Assembly (NCBI GenBank): GCA_030867875.1
Contig: JAOWCC010001501.1
Span: 21,759,036 to 21,823,035 of the forward strand
Length of the DNA: 64,000 nt
Reading direction: 5' to 3'
Source: Actinernus sp. WN-2022
Lineage: Eukaryota; Cnidaria; Anthozoa; Actiniaria; Actinernidae
Position 1 is the stretch's first letter, and every line of letters begins with the position of its first letter. This document shows, piece by piece, positions 56,346-64,000 of this stretch. The notes under the pieces were generated by a model. The model saw only the letters and a program-made list of their open reading frames with translations, was not told the origin of the DNA and did no database searches. Position numbers and translations under genes: made by a program.

Positions 56346-58070
56346 GTAACTATAATCACCCAGAAATAATTATTTCCCACGATTCCTTTCTGGCCATGGT
56401 CACTGAATTGTTTTATAACTTTGAACCAACCATACCAGAAACATAACGGAGTTGAAACGTAATATAGCACCCAAACTTCGCTTTAGTGCCATGCACTAGA
56501 TTATTCGGCAAATAAAAAGTACCATTATATCAGTATATGGAATAAAATGGTAGCCAGCTTCTGTATCTAGACTAGACTGTCATGTTAGCAAGACTAGGCT
56601 GTATTTTCCAAATATGGTACTTAATTTTATTTGGTGAATAATCCGGAGCAGTGATGGGGCTGCTGTTACACGTTTCAATTCCCTTGTTTCTGACCATACG
56701 TAATATCTCCTTGAGTGTGACAGACTTCTCACATTAAACCATTGAACAGAAGATTTATTCTCCTTCAAGACAGGAATAACCAGCTGTCTCATTACATTAA
56801 ATAAATATCAAAAAAGTAGAGTCAGTTTGTAGCTTTATCTCATGGCGTGTTGTCTTATTCTTGGCAGTATTTGCAAGCACAATGTTAACTTGTTCGGACT
56901 GTTCATATCATCACCAATGATACGAGGACTGCATGACCATTCTTAACACCAGCAGATGGGTTCATGGTAATACTGAAATCAGCCACATTTGAATTTGTTA
57001 AAACAGGTTTACAACATAAGTGCAATGGAAATACACTGTGCAACCACAGATCACTATAGCAACACTTGTTCTCATATCTTACACCGCGAGTCTGCATCTA
57101 TGCATGTTGCTTGCACATGTAAACCAGTGGTGTTCACAGTTGAGAATATGAACCTTGGATGGCGCTTTTAACAGTATTTTGAGGGCAAACAAAAATGACA
57201 ACAAATCAACCACACATCCATCAATATCTAAAAATAACGGACTGCAAAATTGTTGCATTTGACAATAAGTATTGTCAAATTTATGCATAGGCTTGATGGA
57301 AATACAGTCATTAAAAAAACATAATCGTTGTTCAACGCCACTCTGAAACTACCGAAACAATGAACCCAGTTACTGGAAATGACCCAGGCCCATAGGAAAA
57401 CAATGTATTGGTATGGCAGTGAGTGGATCACCAACTGAGATCTGCCCCTCCTGGTTTGGCTAAATTTTGGTCCGAGGCCCTGCAAGCCTGACTGGCCTTA
57501 CATATATAAATTCGGGAGTATATAAATTATACCACTTCCCATGGCCTGCACCATGTGGTGAAAATATTGGACAGTCATTTTTGTATCTATTTTCGATTCC
57601 TCGATTCAAACAGTGAAAATAGCACTTCGCTCAAGAGCTTGCAGTATATAGGCTGCCGTCAATCAAATGAACTGTTAGGGCTGTCACTCAGATTGGGTGA
57701 TCGACGTTAGTCTAGTGCAAACATTTCAGTGGTAATTTAAAGTTATCTAAAAATGTCACTTAATCTTAAAAAGCCATTCACAACTTTCTAACTTCAAGAC
57801 AATAAATTATACAGCTTTATCATTCCAGTCATGTGATAACCGACATATATGTTCTCAAATGCAGCAGAAAAATTATTCCCTAGAGTGCAACAACTCAATC
57901 CATGCAGTTTTGCAACGAGTACAAAACATTGGCAAATCTATAAAACAATAGGCGACAGAAATAATTAGGTCTAGTACATCTTAGTGCATTTACATCCTTG
58001 CTGATATTGCTTTAGAAAATCATGGCTGCAACAGGACAAACTAAATTTTTAATTGAATACAAGGACCTGT
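56346..58070. other. No recognisable feature
   Basis: About 1.7 kb with only short open frames without motifs. Confidence 0.3.
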
Positions 58071-58143
58071 GTAGCCTGAATTTCAGCAGTCTCCTCCAGT
58101 TCGTTCCTCTCAAACCAGAGGAGACAGCTGAAATTCAGGCTAC
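58071..58143. mobile_element. 73-bp hairpin element
   Basis: GTAGCCTGAATTTCAGC and GCTGAAATTCAGGCTAC face each other. AGGACCTGT occurs right before the left arm and four bases after the right arm, probably a 9-bp target duplication with a ragged end. Confidence 0.8.
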
Positions 58144-58405
58144 ATGTAGGACCTGTGTTCCTCCTCTTAAATTCTACTGCCAGCTTTTCAACTGTGATGC
58201 TTCATATTATATTTTTGTCTTCAAATAATTCAGCTAATACACTCGTAAAAAAATATGTTCATTAGCAAAAATTAATATATTGGGGTAAACTCCACTATTT
58301 GCTTCTAAGAATTAACATTTTGACGAATTTTATATTGAGAATATGTCACAGTTGCAAGGACTCAAGTCAGTAAAGGCAGATTCTTATTACTATTTTCGTT
58401 GAAGT

Positions 58406-58586
58406 GCAACCCTGAAAGTTTGATCATTTAGAAAATCGCATTTAGCTGACCATCAATCAAAATTAAATTAAATCTAGGTGGTAAAAGCTTTGTATGAGAC
58501 TAGACAGACAAGATTCCACATTAAATTTTGATAGACGGACTTGGTTAAATGCAATTTTCCAAATGAGACTGGAAACTTTCAGGGTC
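58406..58586. mobile_element. Foldback element, tip GCAACCCTGAAAGTTT
   Basis: Arms of about 60 bp (58,406-58,470 and 58,522-58,586) pair with some mismatches, including AACCCTGAAAGTTT and AAACTTTCAGGGTCG. Middle is about 50 bp. Confidence 0.8.
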
Positions 58587-58786
58587 GCATGTAATAAAGT
58601 GCACAAGCCCAAATATGTTATCATTAAACTAAATAGTTGAGTGATTAGATATTTCTCGATTCGAGTGTTGCATCTACAAGTTATAGATTATATTTCGAAT
58701 GTGCTAATGATGTGATGTCAAACAGGGAATTTATTGTCATTTCATTCTCCTTGCGAATGAAATTTACTTCTGATTTAGACAAAATA

Positions 58787-59136
58787 TTAGGTAGAATCGC
58801 ATAGCCAAAGCTGAATCGCACGGTGCATTTGCAAAATCAGATGCTGATTGGCTGAGGCGGAGTGGTGATTCAGAGTGGAATCACCACTGCAGACTATGCA
58901 CGCTATTTATAACTAAGCAAAATATCAACAAAAGTACTAAATCTTCAAGTAATTCATCGGACTATGCGATTCAAGGAAAATCACATGCCTGACTAGGTAA
59001 TACCACGTTAAATTGCACTCGAAAAACCGATATCGCCCTCGTCAAAGAGACTCGGGCGATATCTGTTTTCTCGTGCAATTTAACATGGAATTACCTCGTC
59101 AGGCATGTGATTTTCCTATAGAATCACCTAATATAT
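58787..59136. mobile_element. Foldback element with AATCACCTAATA-type ends and an inner long palindrome
   Basis: ATATTAGGTAGAATCGCATA at the left is mirrored by CTATAGAATCACCTAATAT at the right. The inner arms AAAATCACATGCCTGAC and GTCAGGCATGTGATTTTCC continue through TTAAATTGCAC and CGATATCGCCC for about 65 bp. No gene. Confidence 0.85.
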
Positions 59137-59179
59137 AAAGGTAAGCTTGAAATAACATTAAAATATAATTTATTTCTTT

Positions 59180-59199
59180 GGGGGGGGGGGGGGGGGGGG
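59180..59199. repeat. Poly-G tract
   Basis: About 19 G followed by ATGGCCACAGCTGGAATTG. Confidence 0.9.
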
Positions 59200-59988
59200 A
59201 TGGCCACAGCTGGAATTGACTGGTGCATAACTCAGTAGCAACACTCAAATTAAGATATATTTTACTATTGAACTATTTACTAGACATAATAAATTAATGC
59301 TAAATTTGGGCTCTTATTTTCACATGGCTCAGTTTTCTAACCCCTAACTAATTAATATACTGGGGGAATATATATTTTCACCTAGGGGAAAATATATATT
59401 CGCCCTGCATATTTAATTAGCTACACATGGGGTTATATGGCATTGGGTCAGAACAAATACAGAGTGGTATTTTCTGGACTAACCCTGCTCCCTGCATTGA
59501 TATCACTCTTAAACACCATTTTACTTACAAAAGGTATTCGCCGTAGTCCATGTGGGTCTAATAGAAACATCTATGCATGCTCAAGGACGCTAGCAGTGCG
59601 AATTCATCTAAAATGACTCATATTCCGAGCTATTCTGTTATCTTTCCCTTTAATTTGTTTATAGTTTTTTTTTTCCTCGAATCAGTGTATTGAACTTGTT
59701 AACGAGAAAACCCGAGCCATTGTAAAAAAAGCATTTTATCGGCCTGAAACTCACGCCCTCGTGCGGAACCCATGGGAACTATATAACGTATCCCCTCGTT
59801 TCAGGCCAATAACCCTTACATTTGCACTTTTTAAATGTTGCTCAAACCTTTTTAATAATGGCTCCTGAATGTTTTTGAAACATTTTTTTTACATTGAAGA
59901 GTATTACTGACAAATTTTCTTTCCTTTTGTTGTACCTAAATGCTTACAGATTGTAAGCTTGGGTTACCTGTGCTCATACTTGAAATCT
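59200..59988. other. Unassigned, with two small hairpins
   Basis: Short inverted repeats are visible at 59,362-59,404 (GGGGAATATATATTTTC and complement) and 59,734-59,806 (TTATCGGCCTGAAACT against a diverged partner). Nothing coding. Confidence 0.5.
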
Positions 59989-59989
59989 A

Positions 59990-60131
59990 AATTGAAGGGC
60001 TGTGTGCAAAAAGGGTGTAAGTGACTCCTGATCACATTCTAAATTCTCCTTAAATTTCTTTGTTTTCCAAGGGAGAATTTAGAATGTGATCAAGAGTCAC
60101 TTATGCCCTTTTTACACACAACCCTTCAATT
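59990..60131. mobile_element. Foldback element, tip AATTGAAGGGCTGTGTGC, copy 1
   Basis: Arms of about 60 bp pair almost perfectly (GCAAAAAGGGTGTAAGTGAC, TCACATTCTAAATTCTCC and complements). A second partial copy lies at 63,616-63,722. Confidence 0.9.
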
Positions 60132-60145
60132 GCAGTCATGAAGAG

Positions 60146-60350
60146 AAAAATGGGCCTTTTGCAGGAATGCAATCACGTGGTTGTACTGAATGGCAAAACA
60201 ATCAGACTTCATAGAAAAATTATTTCAAGGCACATGAAAAAGATTAGTGCTATTAGCAAAACCTGTTTGTAAATGCTATTTCCCACCTACAATCGATCTT
60301 TCTAAAACAGCATTTAGAAGCTGGTTTGCCATCCAGTAAGCCTTTCCTTT
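60146..60350. repeat. Dispersed repeat, copy 2
   Basis: Diverged direct relative of 656-870; see that entry. It starts only 15 bp after the foldback element. Confidence 0.7.
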
Positions 60351-60578
60351 TCAACCAGTATGTGACTGGTTCCTTATATGTAAGACCTATTTTTATGTCA
60401 GAAAGCTCAACCATATGACTATTAAATAACCCCAAAATAACTTACTGTCATAATGAAGGCAGGCAATTTATAAGAAAGCCCAAATTGAACATAGTCAATA
60501 TTTTATTAAAACAAACTTTGATATACCTAAACTCCCATGTCAAGTAGCAGCTAACAAAAAAAAAAACTGGGTTGTTGC

Positions 60579-61561
60579 TAGTCCTGACCTAGCCTCTCTC
60601 TCGACCGCTCTGTAGACTGGAAGGTCATGGGAAAGAGTCCAGTAGATATTGCATGTGCATGCTCAAAACTGTCCAATCAGAAATACGGTCAAATTCAAGG
60701 GAATAATTTATGGTAGCCTTGGATTCTTTTGTTCTCCGAGGTACATTTAAACCACTAATTTTCCCTGATGGCAGGAAAATTTAGAAATATGCACTGCATG
60801 CGTAATGAAAGAAAATTAGAAGAGAATGCAGGCTGGAAGTGAGAGGATCAAGAGCATCAACTCCTACTCCCCAGGCCCAGGTGAAAAAACTGAATCCAAA
60901 CTGATGCCTTCATTATAACGATCAACGTAATCCATGTGGGATGACCTTATTTCATTCTGCACATTATTCTCTTCATTTCTCAAGCCTGCGCCTTCCATGT
61001 AGGATACTTGAAACCATAAATGTGAATGCTCTTTGAATATTTAGTCAACCGCATAATTACCGGTACATTGTATTTTAGTGTTATTCTTCTCAAAAACAAC
61101 ACGCTTGTCCCCAGGGGAAGCCAGGGTCATTCAATTAATGGCGCAGTCAAGCATTAAACAAAACGTTTTCTAAAGCAACTCCACTGCGACGTCTTTAGTT
61201 TTGGCAGAGAAAACTAAACTTCTCAGAGATTTTTCCCAGCCGATCATGGTATAACAAACTTATACCATGGCATTTCGGGATATTAGTGATTTAAATTCCC
61301 CTCTGCCGCGGGACTTAAATCTTTCCTTGGCTCTCGGGACAATTTTAATACCCCTCATGCCATGGTACAACTGATAAAAATAATACAGTAAACACCACAC
61401 TCCATTTGTACTCTGGGTAATGAGCTATGTAGCCAGGCCACACCACATTTTTCTAATGTGGCCTGGTTACATTTCTGATATGCGCATGCAATATCTACTA
61501 GACTCTTTCCCACAACCTTCCAGTCTATGGAGCAGTCGAAAGAGCGCCCAGGTCAGGACTA
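60579..61561. mobile_element. TIR element, 983 bp, termini TAGTCCTGACCT
   Basis: 60,579-60,663 pairs with 61,488-61,561 in reverse complement with some differences (TAGTCCTGACCT...GACTGGAAGGTC...ATATTGCATGTGCATG). A smaller hairpin (61,432-61,471, GTAGCCAGGCCACACCACA) lies inside the right half. Related ends, TAGCCCTGACCTGGCCTCT and its partner, occur at 39,220-39,325 in a 100-bp hairpin. No gene. Confidence 0.85.
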
Positions 61562-61576
61562 GGGGGGGGGGGGGGG
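61562..61576. repeat. Poly-G tract at the edge of the 983-bp TIR element
   Basis: About 15 G begin right after the terminus. Confidence 0.85.
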
Positions 61577-63066
61577 CAATGGAACTGCCCCCTTCCCCCA
61601 TCAGACTGCCCAGGCCCCTCCCATATCAATTCCCATTTAACCACTGGATGACACTCACATTTTCCCCATTCCTTTGTTTTCTGACTATGCCTGACCTTAA
61701 CCCACAAATCCCGGCAACAACCCTTGACAGCATAAATTCAATGAGATCTTGTTTGCTACAATATCAAATATTTAACTAAAATGGTAATGTAACATAGGTT
61801 TCACAAATAGACCAGTTTTACTCTGTAATTTACAAGTATATTCTATTTTGTTTAATCAGGGGCATTTCCATAAAACTGTAGTGTCTGTATTTTACCAGAC
61901 AGTGTAAAGTATGCATGTCAAAAGTTTAATTGAATTTGTCCAAGCACTCACAAACAAGGCATATCCCTAGTATCAGATGGATGTTACAGCTTATGACATG
62001 AAAGTTACATTTGTAAAAGACTAATATTACACCTCATTAAATTGAACCTTATATACTTCTATGGTACTGCAGACTTAATTTACCATGCATTTTGGAAAGT
62101 TTATAGTCACATTCAGGCGAGTGAAGACATTTGTAAATATTAGAACAGCTATGTGTATGCAACAATGGTCAATACTACATGAAAATGATTCATATACTTG
62201 ACCTATACAGTGTTCTCCCCAGAGCAGTGTTCCTTTGATATACAAATGATTTGCTCAGATTGTCTGTGCATCCAAAATGAAAATATTGTGTCCCAGGATG
62301 CAAATATGACAATCTATGGATACACCATTCTCTGCTTGTGGCAGTGACATACTTGTTCAAATTATTCAAAAATAGGTACCCATTTGGTACGTGTGTCTAC
62401 TGCTTTTGTAATACAAATGTAAAGCAGAGAGTCCCTCTGAGATTTTGGGTGGGGGTGCACCACCTGGGTCTCCAAGTGGTGACCCTATTTCAGACCAAAA
62501 TATAAGATTTTCCATACAGTTTTTCGGACCTGTACTGATCTCTGTCATTACAAGCTAAATAAATGGAAATGTACACCTTCGTATTTTCCTGAAAAAATCG
62601 TAACCTATTCCAGACCAAAAAGGCAAAATAGACTATACATTTCAGAATAAAACAGCTTGAAAAGCATACTCTTTGGTGTGGCATATAGAGCCTATATGGC
62701 AGGTGTACACCCTGGGGGCAGGCTATAGGATTTGATAATGACTTTCACTGAAAATTGTTGTCTAGTCATGCACTGAAAAGTTGGGGAAATCTCGGGAATT
62801 TTTTCCTCGATGGGTGGCAATAATATTAACCTTGAGAACTGTGTAAACTGAGAATACTAGCCAGCTTATACATACACCGAGTCATGAAGCAGGGATTATC
62901 AATTTTATATAGTTGTACTAATAGTTTTATTTGTATAATTACATTAGAAATATTTATAACATAATTGACATTAGTAATCTGAATGAGAGTCATAATTATA
63001 CAAGTCTAAGATCTTCAAGGTGTGTAACTATATAGATGACAGGGCTGCAGCTAGTGGGGGACAAGA
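61577..63066. other. No recognisable feature
   Basis: About 1.5 kb. Open frames up to 119 aa (61,420-61,779) begin within the TIR element and show only proline-rich low complexity. Confidence 0.3.
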
Positions 63067-63125
63067 GGGGGGGGGGGGGGGGGGGGCATGCAGTTGCCCA
63101 TCCCCATCCCCATCCCCATCCCCAC
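63067..63125. repeat. Poly-G tract and (CCCCAT)n microsatellite
   Basis: About 20 G at 63,067-63,086, then four to five CATCCC units at 63,096-63,123. Confidence 0.9.
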
Positions 63126-63615
63126 CATCTTGAAAATATTGGAGAAAAGGGGGATCCCAAAATATTTTAAGGTACTCTAGAGGGATCTTAAATTAATTGG
63201 ATACCAAAGGGAACAGAAGTCTTGAAATTTTTTTTTTATTAAGAAGCAGTAAACACAAAAATCAAAGCAGAGCAGAAAAATTGGTAGACCACCACACAAC
63301 CGTGCTCTGGAGAGAACACTAGCACTGCTATAAATAATTCTCTACAAAACTATCATAAATAAATTACTGGTAACACACAAAAAAAGAACAAACTTAAAAA
63401 AAAACATAGTACATGTACCAAGAACTGACTTGCTTTTCAAACACTTTAGAACATCCCTGTCAAATGTAACAAAGATGCGAGATCTAAGCTTAACCAGGAT
63501 GGTGTATATTGCTGATTAAATTTCTCTAAAGTGCCTATGATTTTTTTAAATCAACCGTTTTTATTTTATTGTGAACATTTTAGTCTTCCCTTACTCATTT
63601 TGTCCAGTTAAAGAT
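63126..63615. other. No recognisable feature
   Basis: AT-rich. AAAGTGCCTATGA at 63,529 matches the tip of the foldback at 24,177, without a visible partner. Confidence 0.3.
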
Positions 63616-63722
63616 CAATTGAAGGGCTGTGTGCAAAAAGGGTGTTAGTGATTCTTGATTATTTTCTAAATTCTCCCTTGGAAAACAAAGAAATTGAAGG
63701 AGAATTTAGAATTTAGAGTTAG
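63616..63722. mobile_element. Foldback element, tip AATTGAAGGGCTGTGTGC, copy 2 (truncated)
   Basis: Left arm and loop match 59,990-60,131, while the right arm stops early in AGAATTTAGA. Confidence 0.85.
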
Positions 63723-64000
63723 TCCAGTCATTCTATTAAAAAATAGGGGACAACCCACCACTAATTGCAACAGAAGGTATCTCAACGGTTTGGGGTCCAG
63801 AAATACTTCATGAATAACATATCAAAAGTCCTACAAAATGCTAATAGGGGAAAACACTCAAAATCGGATTTGTTTATGAAGAGTTCGCCAGTAATTTTTC
63901 ACGGCATCAAAACGAGGCTCTGCTAAGTACCTCTTGAAGTTTGAAGGTATTTCGAGTTGAGTAAGCAGAAAAAAACTGGCTATTTACATGTAATTGATAA
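63723..64000. other. No recognisable feature
   Basis: Nothing assigned in the last 280 bases. Confidence 0.3.

Noticed and set aside
61420..61779. 119-aa proline-rich frame
   Set aside because: Starts in the hairpin of a TIR element and crosses a poly-G tract; no domain.

Overview
This window is eukaryotic, non-coding-rich, AT-rich DNA from an animal genome. Penelope-like and non-LTR retroelements, many foldback/MITE elements, spliced transposon genes and long G/C homopolymers point to a metazoan, most likely an early-branching marine invertebrate (cnidarian or sponge). The sequence alone does not settle the species. I found no convincing host gene, and almost everything recognisable is transposable-element DNA, often nested several levels deep.

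Region 1 (1-12,014) is a large imperfect palindrome. Two copies of a long repeat family, called R here, meet tail to tail at about 8,088/8,089. The left copy carries a Penelope-like retroelement (5,080-7,100); the right copy keeps the uninterrupted target. Region 2 (12.0-25.7 kb) holds foldback elements with arms of up to about 0.5 kb, two non-LTR retrotransposon fragments and Mutator-like MITEs with 9-11 bp target duplications. One of these is an outer element containing two further TIR elements (16,940-18,289).

Region 3 (25.7-55.4 kb) is one very large nest. A second R copy (25,748-55,442) is split by a minus-strand non-LTR retrotransposon (LINE-B, about 29,731-53,750). LINE-B is split between its endonuclease and RT parts by a 20,624-bp DNA element (32,211-52,834), and that element is itself hit by MITEs.

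The 20.6-kb element is the most interesting object in the window. Its terminal inverted repeats are almost identical over about 150 bp and are flanked by a 3-bp GTG duplication. Each end then carries a 2.4-2.8 kb subterminal satellite array (about 43 and 51 copies of a GGTAGTCCAACATCA core) in mirror orientation. The interior encodes a divergent pair: a 607-aa protein with a zinc-ribbon-like region and a plausible DDE/RNase H-fold transposase core (+), and a three-exon DUF3987-type P-loop ATPase (-). A third unit encodes a cysteine-rich CXC (tesmin/TSO1-like) protein with a possible OTU-like upstream part. Two clusters of GTATAC palindromes lie between the transposase and CXC genes. I infer a recently active giant transposon in which transposase, ATPase and CXC protein act on end arrays and internal palindromes; I cannot assign it to a named superfamily.

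Region 4 (55.4-64 kb) has short tandem repeats, several foldback/TIR elements, poly-G tracts and long stretches where I see nothing recognisable.
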